The notes beneath the pieces were generated by a model that was not told the DNA's origin, did not search any database, and was given only the letters and a program-made list of their open reading frames with translations. 64,000 nucleotides of DNA from Iamia sp. SCSIO 61187 (GTDB lineage Bacteria > Actinomycetota > Acidimicrobiia > Acidimicrobiales > Iamiaceae). Every line of letters starts with the position of its first letter. Within the stretch, counting starts at the first letter, position 1. The position numbers were made by a program, and so were the translations under genes. Of the stretch, positions 9,396-17,371 are shown in pieces. Location of the stretch: contig NZ_CP050949.1 in assembly GCF_019443745.1 (NCBI RefSeq), positions 1-64,000 of the forward strand, read 5' to 3'.

Positions 9396-9787
9396 CGTGG
9401 ATCCTCCGAGTCGTGACGGGCGTGCTCGAGTAACAGGTCCAGCAGCGAGCGGATGTGATCATCGTGCAGCCGGTACAAGATCGATCTCCCGTCCCTGCGG
9501 TTTGCCACGACGTCTCCGGTGCGCAGGAGGCGTAGGGCGTGCGACACGTTGCTCTCGGAAGCTCCGACGGTCTGAGCGATGTCGGCTACTCGCATCTCTC
9601 CGGCGGCCAGAAGGCAGTACAGGATCTTCGCCCGGGTCGGGTCGGACATCAGACGGAACAGCGTGGCGATCCTGTCGATCTCGACGTCCGACGGCAGACG
9701 CCCTCGCGCACCGGCGATCCGGTCGTGGTCGCCGGTCGCCGTCGAACGGGTGGCGAGAGTCGGTGGAGCCACGGGAGCACTATCCAT
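9392..9787 (-). CDS. ArsR/SmtB-family zinc-type repressor
   Basis: The gene encodes 131 residues from the ATG at 9787. An upstream in-frame ATG at 9817 would place the operator inside the coding region, so I prefer 9787. The winged helix spans about residues 30-105 with recognition helix SESNVSHALRLLR. The C-terminal helix carries DDHIRSLLDLLLEHARHD, a D-x-H...H-x2-H pattern like the alpha-5 zinc site of SmtB and CzrA. It should release DNA when Zn2+ or Co2+ binds. It heads the efflux operon and overlaps the transporter gene, and it is divergent from the YcnI-like gene. Confidence 0.9.
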   Translation of the reverse strand: MDSAPVAPPTLATRSTATGDHDRIAGARGRLPSDVEIDRIATLFRLMSDPTRAKILYCLLAAGEMRVADIAQTVGASESNVSHALRLLRTGDVVANRRDGRSILYRLHDDHIRSLLDLLLEHARHDSEDPR

Positions 9788-9804
9788 GAAGACCTGTTCA
9801 TATG
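9785..9804. promoter_or_regulatory. Probable ArsR/SmtB-family operator
   Basis: On the minus strand the site contains ATATGAACA followed by TCTTCAT, close to the 12-2-12 dyad bound by SmtB/CzrA-type repressors. The core inverted repeat is ATGAA (9786-9790) and TTCAT (9797-9801). It overlaps the repressor start at 9787 and lies 64 bases from the divergent YcnI-like gene, so it may control both directions. The match is by eye. Confidence 0.7.
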
Positions 9805-9867
9805 TCAAGGTTCGCATGTGTCGGGCCGGCAGGAGCTTCGGGGAACCAGCCGGCGGAACGCGGCGAC

Positions 9868-10666
9868 ATGGTCGTAGTGAAGGTGTTCGCCGCCCCGCTC
9901 ATCTCCGTCGCCACCCTGCTGCTGTTGCCCACCCCGAGCGGAGCGCACACCGACTCCGACACGGTGGCTGTTCCAGCTGGGGGAGAGGCGACGGTGACGT
10001 TTCGGCCGACGCACGGGTGTGCTGGGGAGCCGACGATCGAGGTAAGCGTTCGGGCGCCGGTGGAAGGCGCCCCCCGCCGGTGCGGTGGACGGGTGGCAGC
10101 AGTCGACGGAGCCTGATGGCGAGGGGAACACGGTCCTGAAGTGGAGCGGCGGTCTGCTCGCGGCGGATCAGGCGGGGGCGTTTCCGATCACGTTCGCTGC
10201 GCCCGACGCAGTCGGCGAGCTGTTGACCTTCCCGGCGGTGCAGATGTGCGAGGGCGACAAGGAGCTGGCGTGGATCGACGGTGATCCCGAGGGCGAGTAC
10301 CCCGCACCACGTCTGCTGATCCTGGCGGCTGGCTCCGAGTCCGCCGCGACGATCGACGAGGTCGCGGCGGACGCGCCGGGGCGGGACCGGCTGGGCGAGA
10401 TCGTCGCTGTCGACAACCCGGCAGAGGGCGAGCCTGCAACGCCGACCCCGGAGGCGGCCGAGCCGCCCACATCCCTTCCCGCCTCGCCGTCGACGACGCC
10501 GCCTCTCGCCGACGACGAGGCGGCCTCCCCGACCACCGGCGCGACCAGCTCTGATGACGACGGCGGCAGCAGTGGCGTGTCGGTCGCTGCTCTGCTGATC
10601 GTCGGACTCGGTGCCGTTGGCGTTGCCGTCTACATGATCCTGCGGCGGCGCTCGCAAGCCTCGTGA
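9868..10666 (+). pseudogene. YcnI-like (DUF1775) copper-associated membrane protein, one frameshift
   Basis: The ATG at 9868 starts a signal peptide ending PTPSGAHTDSD, so the mature protein begins near a His, as in YcnI proteins that bind Cu2+ through an N-terminal His. The DUF1775 region runs to about residue 145 (FRPTHGCAGEPTIEVSV, then WQQSTEPDGEGNTVLKWSG). An Ala/Pro/Thr linker, one membrane helix and an RRR tail end the protein. The frame changes at a run of six C near 10071, and removing one C rejoins it exactly. A base-calling error is therefore likely. The gene leads the copper and oxidase-assembly series. Confidence 0.75.
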
Positions 10667-10719
10667 CATCTGGCCCCGATGGGATCTGGTGTCAGGCGCC
10701 GCCTACCCTGCGGTCGGTG

Positions 10720-11280
10720 ATGTCCACAGTTCGACGCCGGCACCTGATGGTGCTCCCGGGTGGCCTCGTCGTCGGCCATCTCGCGGCGTCGGTCCTGACA
10801 GGTCACCAGCCGGCCGCAGAGCTCGGCGAATGGGGGTCGATCCTCCTCCAGGCGCTCCTCTGCGTCGGCCTTCCGCTGGCCGGGTGGGCCGGTCTCGCCG
10901 CAGCTCGGGATGGGTGGCGTGGCCGTGCGACCGCGACGGGGCCCTTGGCCCTCATCGTCCAGCAGGTGCTCGCCTTCGTGGGCCTCGACCTCATCGAGCA
11001 CGCCCTGACCGGGACCGATCCCTGGAGCGCCGCGCAGTCGGGGCGGTTCTGGGTGGCGGTGGCGGCGCACGCGGCTGCGGGCGCTCTGGCTTGGGTCGTG
11101 TTGCGGCTCGCCTCCCGGCTGGGTCGGACCCTCGCCCGCCTGCGCCGCGGACGCTGCGAGGCCTGGGCCGCCGTGCCGGCTGATCTCGTTGCCCGGGCAA
11201 TGGCTGCGCAGATCGTCGCGCTGTCGTCGCTCTCCCGGCGCGGACCTCCGGTCGATGTGCCGGCGCCACACCTGATCTAG
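10720..11280 (+). CDS. Multi-pass membrane protein of unknown function
   Basis: The gene encodes 186 residues from the ATG at 10720 (a GTG lies three bases before it). About four hydrophobic segments are visible (MVLPGGLVVGHLAASVL, SILLQALLCVGLPLAGWAGL, and two more) with a basic C-terminus. Isolated His residues lie in the membrane portions. I recognise no family. It sits between the YcnI-like and DUF305 genes, a position often occupied by copper-related membrane proteins. That role is inferred from context only. Confidence 0.6.
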   Translation: MSTVRRRHLMVLPGGLVVGHLAASVLTGHQPAAELGEWGSILLQALLCVGLPLAGWAGLAAARDGWRGRATATGPLALIVQQVLAFVGLDLIEHALTGTDPWSAAQSGRFWVAVAAHAAAGALAWVVLRLASRLGRTLARLRRGRCEAWAAVPADLVARAMAAQIVALSSLSRRGPPVDVPAPHLI

Positions 11281-11382
11281 CCCCTCGCTGCTGTTTGCAG
11301 CGTGCGGGCCGCGGCCATCGCCGCGTGGTGCCGGACGGAGCGTCGTGGTTGCGGCGCGCCCCGTACGCACGTGGAGATGCAC

Positions 11383-12282
11383 ATGGCCGTCACCGCTGAC
11401 GCCCCCTCGCAGTCCGACGCCCAAGTAGGCGCGGACGAACCTGATCAACCAAGCCTTGAACCCCGCCCCGGACGGTGGGAGCGGTGGTTCGGCCCGATGA
11501 CACCGCTCAAGCTCGTCGTGCTGGTCGTCGCGGTGCTGTTCCTCGGCGCCACGGCTGGCTACGCCTTCCGGGATCGCGAGTCCCAGGCGTCGTCGGCCGT
11601 CGACGTCGGGTTCCTCCGGGACATGAGCACCCACCACAACCAAGCCGTGGTCATCGCTCGCACGGCATTGGCCGGCGAGCTGCCGGAGGAGGTCGCGGTC
11701 TACGCCCAGGAGATCATCGTCGCCCAGCAGTTCGAGTTCGGGCTGATGCAGGCCACGCTGTACCGCTACAACGAGGACCCTCTCGGCGACGGCAACGCCA
11801 TGGGCTGGATGGGAATGCCGGTCCCCGAAGACGAGATGCCCGGCCTGGCGAGCGCCGAGGAGCTGTCCCGTCTTGAAGAGCTCGATGGGGAGGAGGCGGC
11901 CGAGCTGTTCTTCGCCCTGATGAGCCGACACCACCTGGGTGGGGCCCACATGTCGGAGGAGGCGGCCAAGGAGGCCAGTGACCCTTATGTGCGCGAGCTG
12001 GCGGACCGGATGGCCCGGAGCCAGGTGTCAGAGATCCAGGAGTACGGGGCCGCACGGGCCCGGCTCGGCATCGGCCTGCCCGACGGGTACCCCGAGTCGC
12101 CTGAGATCAACGTTCCTCCCGAGCGAGATAGCGACGACGGGCGGGGCCCCCTCTTGCTGATCGGCGTCGGCCTCGTGCTCGCGGCCGGCGTCGTGGCCGC
12201 CGTGGCGTGGGTCGTGGCGGGGCGAGTCGGGCGGCGAGAGGACGACGACGTCGAACCGGTCGACGATGAGGCCTCGTCGTGA
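11383..12282 (+). CDS. DUF305-family membrane protein
   Basis: The gene encodes 299 residues. A cytoplasmic N-terminal tail is followed by a membrane helix (LVVLVVAVLFLGATAGYAF). A four-helix DUF305 domain carries the two hallmark His-Asp/His segments, MSTHHNQAV and MSRHHLGGAHMSEEA. The usual single-pass form ends there. This one adds a second helix near the C-terminus and an acidic tail. DUF305 proteins are widespread in copper-resistance and oxidase-assembly clusters and are thought to bind metal through the His pairs. Start chosen at 11383, and an ATG at 11377 is possible. Confidence 0.85.
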   Translation: MAVTADAPSQSDAQVGADEPDQPSLEPRPGRWERWFGPMTPLKLVVLVVAVLFLGATAGYAFRDRESQASSAVDVGFLRDMSTHHNQAVVIARTALAGELPEEVAVYAQEIIVAQQFEFGLMQATLYRYNEDPLGDGNAMGWMGMPVPEDEMPGLASAEELSRLEELDGEEAAELFFALMSRHHLGGAHMSEEAAKEASDPYVRELADRMARSQVSEIQEYGAARARLGIGLPDGYPESPEINVPPERDSDDGRGPLLLIGVGLVLAAGVVAAVAWVVAGRVGRREDDDVEPVDDEASS

Positions 12283-12428
12283 TCGCGGAGGCCCAGTCCG
12301 CCTCGGACGGAAGCGTCGTCGCCGCCGTCATCCTGGGAGCGATCGTGCTCGCCTTCGTCGTCGGTGGGCTGGTCATCGCCCGTTCGGCTCGGCGTAGCCG
12401 CAAGGAGCACGGTGTCGACGACCTCTGA
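12279..12428 (+). CDS. Small single-pass membrane protein (49 aa)
   Basis: A GTG at 12279 overlaps the stop of the DUF305 gene (GTGA) and opens a 49-residue frame with an Ala/Ser-rich start. One membrane helix (AVILGAIVLAFVVGGLVIA) and a basic tail (RSARRSRKEHG) follow. It overlaps the next gene by 17 bases. Start/stop coupling on both sides and a clean membrane helix support a real gene. Function unknown. Confidence 0.55.
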   Translation: MIAEAQSASDGSVVAAVILGAIVLAFVVGGLVIARSARRSRKEHGVDDL

Positions 12429-13185
12429 GCCGGCTGTCACCACGCCACAGCGGGCCGCCTGGGGCGTGCGCGAGGTGATCGCCGCTGCCCTGATCGCCCT
12501 CGTCGTCAGCACCGTCCTCGGGTCGGTGCTGCTGACCGCATTGGGCGAGGAGAGCACCGATTCGGCTTCGCTCGTGACGGTCGCGTTCTTGCAGACCACG
12601 TTGTGGGTGGGCATGGCGCTATCGGTCGCGTTCGTCCTACGTGGGCGAACTGCGTCGATCTTCCGGGACCTCGGTCTCCGGTTCCGGCTCGTCGACGTCC
12701 CCATCGGGCTCGCGATCGGCGTCGCCTGCCAGCTGGTCCTGGTGCCGATCATCTCCTCCCCATGGGCGCACGTGCTCGGCCGCTCGACCGACCAGCTTCG
12801 AGAGCCCGCCTGCCAGCTGGCCTACAAGGCCGACGACCCCTTCGGCGTCGTGGTGCTGTTCGCCATCACCGTCGTAGGCGCCCCGTTCGTCGAGGAGCTG
12901 TTCTTCCGTGGGTTCGTGCAGCGGGGGATGACGACCGGCATCGGCCGAACCGTCGGAGTCGTCGCCACGGCGTTGGTGTTCGGGGCGGTGCACTACCAGC
13001 TGCTCCAGCTCCCGGCGCTGGTCGCGTTCGGGCTCGTGCTCGGCTCCATCACGGCGCGCTCCGGTCGGCTCGGCCCGGCGATCGTGACCCATGCTGCGTT
13101 CAACGCCACCACCGTCGTCACCCTCGTGATCCTGAGCTCGTCGGTTGAGGATCGCTGTGCCTCGGTGTTGGGTGTCGTCTCGTGA
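12412..13185 (+). CDS. CPBP-family intramembrane metalloprotease-like protein
   Basis: The gene encodes 257 residues and about seven membrane helices. The CPBP (type II CAAX prenyl endopeptidase/Rce1-like) motifs are present: EELFFRG near residue 162, the His of VFGAVHYQ and HAAFN near the C-terminus. Family members cleave peptides within the membrane or act as immunity and maturation factors. The GTG at 12412 is chosen as start because the preceding frame overlaps the small membrane gene. The stop overlaps the cytochrome c start. Its substrate is unknown, and the position inside a copper/oxidase-assembly operon is notable. Confidence 0.85.
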   Translation: MSTTSEPAVTTPQRAAWGVREVIAAALIALVVSTVLGSVLLTALGEESTDSASLVTVAFLQTTLWVGMALSVAFVLRGRTASIFRDLGLRFRLVDVPIGLAIGVACQLVLVPIISSPWAHVLGRSTDQLREPACQLAYKADDPFGVVVLFAITVVGAPFVEELFFRGFVQRGMTTGIGRTVGVVATALVFGAVHYQLLQLPALVAFGLVLGSITARSGRLGPAIVTHAAFNATTVVTLVILSSSVEDRCASVLGVVS

Positions 13186-13562
13186 GTGCGCGCCTGATGC
13201 GCCCCCTCGGCGCCGCGACCTCAGCTCTCGCCGTCGCCATCGGGCTCGTGGCCTGCGGGGGTGACACCGAGCCGCGAGCGGGCCGGGTCGATGGTGCCGA
13301 CCTCGTCGGTTCGCTCGGCTGCTCGACCTGCCACAGCACGAACGGCGATCGGAAGCAGGGCCCGACGTGGAAGGGGCTGGCCGGGTCTGAAGTGCCCCTG
13401 GTCGACGGCTCGACCGTCCGTGCCGACCGCGCCTACCTCGCCCGATCCATCGAGGACCCCGACGCCGAGGTCGTCGACGGGTTCACGCCGATCATGCCCG
13501 ACCTCGGCCTCGAGCAGGACCAGGTCGACGCCATCGTCACCTACATCGAGGAGCTGTCCTGA
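13182..13562 (+). CDS. Cytochrome c-domain lipoprotein
   Basis: The gene encodes 126 residues. A lipoprotein signal ends in VACGG. The single haem-binding motif CSTCH lies near residue 47, and the axial Met is probably in FTPIMPDLGL near residue 107. The fold and sequence (YLARSIEDPDAEVVDGF, then VDAIVTYIEEL) match the cytochrome c domain fused to subunit II of caa3-type oxidases, but here it stands alone as a membrane-anchored electron carrier. GTG start overlapping the CPBP stop. Likely partner: a terminal oxidase encoded elsewhere. Confidence 0.88.
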   Translation: MSARLMRPLGAATSALAVAIGLVACGGDTEPRAGRVDGADLVGSLGCSTCHSTNGDRKQGPTWKGLAGSEVPLVDGSTVRADRAYLARSIEDPDAEVVDGFTPIMPDLGLEQDQVDAIVTYIEELS

Positions 13563-14275
13563 TGCCCGACGCCGTCACCGACGATGTCGACACCGGAGCC
13601 GACGACGAGAGGACCTCGGCGCCCGCGAAGCCGAAGGCGAAGGTCCCCCGAGCACCGTTCATCGTCGTCGCCGTCACCGTCCTGCTCCTCGGCATCGCGG
13701 TCGCCTTCCGTGCTCAGAACCCGATGGAGGAGCCGGACCGGTCAGCTCTCAACGGCACCATGCTCGGCGCGCCACAGCCTCGACCGGAGTTCACCCTCAC
13801 CGACACCGATGGCCGCCCCTACGACTTCGCCGACGAGACTGCGGGCGAGCTGACCCTGTTGTTCTTCGGCTACACGTCGTGCCCGGACGTCTGCCCCCTC
13901 CACCTGTCGAACCTGGCCTTCGCGCTCGAACGACCCGGTGTCCCCACGCCGACCGTGGTGTTCGTGGGCGTCGACCGCCAACGCGACACACCGGAGGCGA
14001 TCCGAACGTTCCTGGACCGCTTCGACCCGCAGTTCGTCGGCCTGACGGGCACCGAGGAGGAGCTGCGGCTCGCCCAGGAGGCCGCCAACGTGTCGGTGGC
14101 TATCACCGAGGAACCCGAGGAGCCCGGCGGCGACTACCTCGTGGGCCACTCCGCCCAGGTCATCGCCTACACCGCGGACGACCAGTCCCACGTCGTGTAC
14201 CCCTTCGGCGTCCGCCAACAGGACTGGATCGACGATCTCCCGGTCCTGGCCCGCAACGAGTGGGACGAGACGTGA
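13562..14275 (+). CDS. SCO1/SenC-family copper chaperone/thiol reductase
   Basis: The gene encodes 237 residues. One N-terminal membrane helix near residues 30-50 is followed by a thioredoxin-like domain with CPDVCP near residue 106 and the conserved His of LVGHSAQV near residue 195. These bind Cu in Sco proteins, which help build the CuA centre of cytochrome c oxidase subunit II. The ATG overlaps the cytochrome c stop, and the PCu(A)C gene overlaps at its own end. The three form a tight CuA-assembly unit. Confidence 0.92.
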   Translation: MPDAVTDDVDTGADDERTSAPAKPKAKVPRAPFIVVAVTVLLLGIAVAFRAQNPMEEPDRSALNGTMLGAPQPRPEFTLTDTDGRPYDFADETAGELTLLFFGYTSCPDVCPLHLSNLAFALERPGVPTPTVVFVGVDRQRDTPEAIRTFLDRFDPQFVGLTGTEEELRLAQEAANVSVAITEEPEEPGGDYLVGHSAQVIAYTADDQSHVVYPFGVRQQDWIDDLPVLARNEWDET

Positions 14276-14760
14276 AGACGCTCGTCGCGCTGGTGTTCGT
14301 GCCCTTCCTGCTACTCGTCGTCGCCGGATGTGGAGGCGGCTCGGTCGCGGCCGAGGCCAACCGCGTGAAGGTCATCGACGCCTTCATCACGGAGGGCTCG
14401 ATGGCCCTGGCGGTCTACCTGGATCTCGACAACCACGGCCGGGCTGACCGGATTGTCGGCGCTGACCTGGTCGGTGACAGCGCCGGCCTGGCCGCGAAGG
14501 TGACCCTCCACCAGACCGCCGAGCGCGACGGGCTCTCGGTCATGGAGCCGACAGACGGCATCGACATCGCCGGGGAGACCGACGGCGCCCTGCGTCCCGG
14601 CGATGCGCACATCATGCTCGAGGACGTCAGCCGCGAGGTCACCACCGACGACCTCGTGTCCCTGCGCCTCGACCTCGACCGGGCCGAGGACATGACGATC
14701 GAGATCCGGGTCGTCACCGCAGACGACGCCGTCGCCCTCCTGACCAAGGACACGCCATGA
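14272..14760 (+). CDS. PCu(A)C-family periplasmic copper chaperone (lipoprotein)
   Basis: The gene encodes 162 residues from a GTG that overlaps the SCO stop. A lipoprotein signal ends in VAGCG. The copper-binding pattern H...M...H-x-M of the family is present: His in LHQTAERDG, Met in LSVMEP and DAHIML. The usual spacing of about 10 and 21 residues is kept. It delivers Cu(I) to CuA or SCO proteins in characterised species. It lies between SCO1 and CtaG, as expected for oxidase assembly. Confidence 0.9.
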   Translation: MKTLVALVFVPFLLLVVAGCGGGSVAAEANRVKVIDAFITEGSMALAVYLDLDNHGRADRIVGADLVGDSAGLAAKVTLHQTAERDGLSVMEPTDGIDIAGETDGALRPGDAHIMLEDVSREVTTDDLVSLRLDLDRAEDMTIEIRVVTADDAVALLTKDTP

Positions 14761-15596
14761 CCTGGTGGTGCTCAGCGACCCGGCTGCCGTGGTCGTGGAC
14801 GCCCCGGGCCTACCCCGGGGTGTGGGCCTTCATGGCCCTCCTCGTCGTCTCTGCGGGGCTCGCGGCCCGCCGGACGGGGGTGCGGCTCACCGGCCGCCAG
14901 CGCGCCTCCTGGATCACCGGCCTCTTCGCCCTGTGGATCGCGACGGACTGGCCCGTCGGAGCGCTCGGCTCCGGCTACCTCGCCTCCGCCCACATGGCCC
15001 AGTACATGCTCTACACCTTCTTCGCCGCGCCGATGCTGCTGCTCGCCGTCCCCGAAGATCTGGCCCGGTCGGTGATCCCTGCGGGGCTGGTTCGCCGGGT
15101 GCTCCGGGCAGCGTCGCACCCGCTGATCGCCGCCGTCGTCGCCAACGTCGTGCTGCTCGCCACCCATGCCCCCTGGACCGTCGACACCGTCCGGGTCACC
15201 CAGCTCGGATCGTTCGTCCTCGACGTGGTGTGGCTGCTCGGTGGGTTGGTCATGTGGCTGCCGATCATCAGCCCGCTGCCCGAACACCGCGCCCGGCCGC
15301 TCATCCAAGCCGGGTACCTGTTCCTCGCCGCCGGGCTCGTCCCCATGATCCCTGGCGGGTTCCTCACCTTCGCCGACGATCCCCTCTACCGCCTCTACGA
15401 GCTCGCCCCGCGGGTCGGCGGCATCGACCCGGCCAGCGACCAGCAGGCCGCCGGCGTGTTGATGAAGGTCGGCAACCTCCCCCTCATCTGGCCCGTGATC
15501 GCCGCCACCTTCGTGCGCGCCGCTCGACGAGACGACGACCTCACCGCACCGTCCACCCCCTCCGAACCAACCCTGACAGGAGCCACTACCCCATGA
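14757..15596 (+). CDS. CtaG-type (caa3) cytochrome c oxidase assembly membrane protein
   Basis: The gene encodes 279 residues with about seven membrane helices. It matches the caa3_CtaG family: HMAQYMLYTFFAAPMLLLA, then WLPIISPLPEHRA, then GLVPMIPGGFLTFADDP. Bacillus-type members are needed for assembly of caa3 oxidase, probably copper insertion. ATG overlaps the PCu(A)C stop, and the DsbA-like gene overlaps the end. No oxidase structural subunits are present in the window. Confidence 0.9.
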   Translation: MTWWCSATRLPWSWTPRAYPGVWAFMALLVVSAGLAARRTGVRLTGRQRASWITGLFALWIATDWPVGALGSGYLASAHMAQYMLYTFFAAPMLLLAVPEDLARSVIPAGLVRRVLRAASHPLIAAVVANVVLLATHAPWTVDTVRVTQLGSFVLDVVWLLGGLVMWLPIISPLPEHRARPLIQAGYLFLAAGLVPMIPGGFLTFADDPLYRLYELAPRVGGIDPASDQQAAGVLMKVGNLPLIWPVIAATFVRAARRDDDLTAPSTPSEPTLTGATTP

Positions 15597-16246
15597 GCAA
15601 GAGCGTCAAGATGTCCCTCGCGCTGATCGTGTGCGCCGCCATCGCACTCGCCGCCGTCGCACTCCTCGGTGGTGACGACGGCGAACCGGAGAAGACGGCC
15701 GCAGGCGGTTCCGAGCAAGACGACCGCCTGGCCCGGGCCGACAGCATCCGCCTGGCCACCGCGGACGAAGGGGCGCCAGTGCTCGTCGAGTTCCTCGACT
15801 TCGAGTGCGAGGCCTGCCGAGCGGTCAAGCCGGTGGTCGATCAGGTCCGCCAGGACTACGAGGGCGACCTGGAGATCGTCGTGCGCTACATGCCGCTGCA
15901 CGCCAGCTCGGTCAATGCCGCCAAAGCAGCCGAGGCCGCCAACGCCCAGGGCAAGTTCGAGGAGATGTACGACCTGCTCTTCGAAACTCAGCCCGCGTGG
16001 GGCGAGCAGCAGACCCCCGAGGAGCAGCACTTCTTCGATCTCGCCGAGCAGATCGGGCTCGATATGGACGAGTTCAGCGCGGTGTACGAAGACCCCGCTA
16101 CCGAGGCCAAAGTCGAGCGCGACCAGGCCGACGGCGAGGATCTCGGCGTCACGGGCACCCCGACGTTCTTCCTCGACGGCGAGGAGCTTGACCTGAGCAC
16201 CGTCGAGGACCTGACCGCGCAGCTCGACGAGGCCGTCGGCCGTTGA
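15593..16246 (+). CDS. DsbA-like thioredoxin-fold membrane-anchored oxidoreductase
   Basis: The gene encodes 217 residues. An N-terminal signal anchor (LALIVCAAIALAAVALL) is followed by a DsbA/DSBA-like thioredoxin fold. The active site is CEAC (FECEACRAV) near residue 76 and the cis-Pro loop is VTGTPTFFLDG near residue 190. It should form or shuffle disulfides in exported proteins. The VKOR gene 127 bases downstream is the usual partner that reoxidises it. ATG overlaps the CtaG stop. Two hairpins lie between it and the VKOR gene. Confidence 0.88.
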   Translation: MSKSVKMSLALIVCAAIALAAVALLGGDDGEPEKTAAGGSEQDDRLARADSIRLATADEGAPVLVEFLDFECEACRAVKPVVDQVRQDYEGDLEIVVRYMPLHASSVNAAKAAEAANAQGKFEEMYDLLFETQPAWGEQQTPEEQHFFDLAEQIGLDMDEFSAVYEDPATEAKVERDQADGEDLGVTGTPTFFLDGEELDLSTVEDLTAQLDEAVGR

Positions 16247-16281
16247 GCCCATCCCGTTCTGTCGCCCTGACGACGCCACGA

Positions 16282-16365
16282 CCGCCGGTGGCAGCCGGCG
16301 GACGAAGGCGACCGGGAGCGACCCTCACCCGCCGCCGGCTTCGTCAGGGTTGCCGGCGGCGGGTG
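16282..16365 (+). promoter_or_regulatory. Two tandem GC-rich hairpins between dsbA-like and VKOR genes
   Basis: The first hairpin has a 7-bp stem, CCGCCGG (16282-16288) pairing with CCGGCGG (16295-16301). The second has a 14-bp perfect stem, 16326-16339 with 16352-16365, and a 12-base loop. There is no T-run, so neither is a classical terminator. The second ends 8 bases before the VKOR GTG and would cover its ribosome site. Attenuation or mRNA processing within the operon is possible. Confidence 0.55.
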
Positions 16366-16373
16366 CTGGCCTC

Positions 16374-16973
16374 GTGAGCACCACCGACCGCGCCGCGCCG
16401 AGCCGGCGCTTCGCCGCCGGTCTCGTCGTCGCCGGCCTCATCGGCCTGCTCGCTGCGGCGACGCTCCTCGTCGAGAAGATCGCCCTCCTCGAAGACCCCG
16501 ACCGGATCCTCACCTGCGACATCAACCCGATCATCTCCTGCGGATCGGTCATGACCACCGACCAGGCCGAGGCGTTCGGGTTCCCGAACCCGATCATCGG
16601 CATCGTCGGCTTCACCATCATCATGACCATCGGTGTCGTGCTCCTCGCCGGAGCCCACCTTCCCCGCTGGGTACTCCGCGGCCTCGGTGCCGGCGCCACC
16701 TTCGGCGTCGGGTTCGTCCACTGGCTGATGTTCCAGAGCATCTACCGCATCGGCGCCCTGTGCCCGTACTGCATGGCGGTGTGGGCCGTGACGATCCCGC
16801 TGTTCGTCACCACCGTCGCCATGCTCATCCGCACCGGTTCCATTCGCCCGCAACCAGCCCGACTCGGACGCCTGGTCACCGACTACCAGGCGGTCATCGT
16901 CACCGTGTGGTTCCTCGTCATCATCGGACTCATCACCCGCCGCTTCTGGTCCTACTGGGAGACCCTCCTGTGA
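16374..16973 (+). CDS. Vitamin K epoxide reductase (VKOR)-family disulfide generator
   Basis: The gene encodes 199 residues with about five membrane helices. The four VKOR cysteines are visible: the loop pair in CDINPIISCGSV and the active CPYC in ALCPYCMAV. Bacterial VKOR reoxidises DsbA-like partners and passes electrons to quinone. The GTG at 16374 begins the conserved region. Upstream is the DsbA-like gene, and the stop overlaps the next lipoprotein gene. Confidence 0.92.
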   Translation: MSTTDRAAPSRRFAAGLVVAGLIGLLAAATLLVEKIALLEDPDRILTCDINPIISCGSVMTTDQAEAFGFPNPIIGIVGFTIIMTIGVVLLAGAHLPRWVLRGLGAGATFGVGFVHWLMFQSIYRIGALCPYCMAVWAVTIPLFVTTVAMLIRTGSIRPQPARLGRLVTDYQAVIVTVWFLVIIGLITRRFWSYWETLL

Positions 16974-17335
16974 ACGCTTCCACCTCGTGGTTCCGCTGGC
17001 CCCTCACCTTGCTCGCCCTGGCCATGCTCGCCGGCTGCTCAGGCGGTCGAGATGTCCCCGACGACTATGGCGCCACCACCGAGCGCAACTTCACGGAGGG
17101 TTGCGTCGCCGCCCTGACGGACGACTCAGGCGATGGGCCGACCTACGACGGCGACACCGCCGAGGATGTGTGCGGTTGCGCTTACGAGGAGATCACCTCG
17201 CCCAGCGGCCTCACCTACGAGCAATTCCGCGAGATCAACGACAGGCAGGAAGAGGCACCGTCGGAGCTGCCCGACGAGCTCAGGGAGATCATCGACCGCT
17301 GTCGCCCTCCTGAAGATGGCGCCGGTGGCGGTTGA
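16970..17335 (+). CDS. Small Cys-containing lipoprotein
   Basis: The gene encodes 121 residues from a GTG overlapping the VKOR stop. A lipobox (LAGCSG) lies near residue 21. The mature part has four Cys (TEGCVAAL, DVCGCAYEE, DRCRP), which could form two disulfides. That makes it a plausible client of the DsbA-like/VKOR pair. No named family recognised. It is the last gene of the operon. Confidence 0.7.
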   Translation: MNASTSWFRWPLTLLALAMLAGCSGGRDVPDDYGATTERNFTEGCVAALTDDSGDGPTYDGDTAEDVCGCAYEEITSPSGLTYEQFREINDRQEEAPSELPDELREIIDRCRPPEDGAGGG

Positions 17336-17371
17336 TCCGATTGAGGCAAGACCCGGAGGTGCTGCGCCGAG

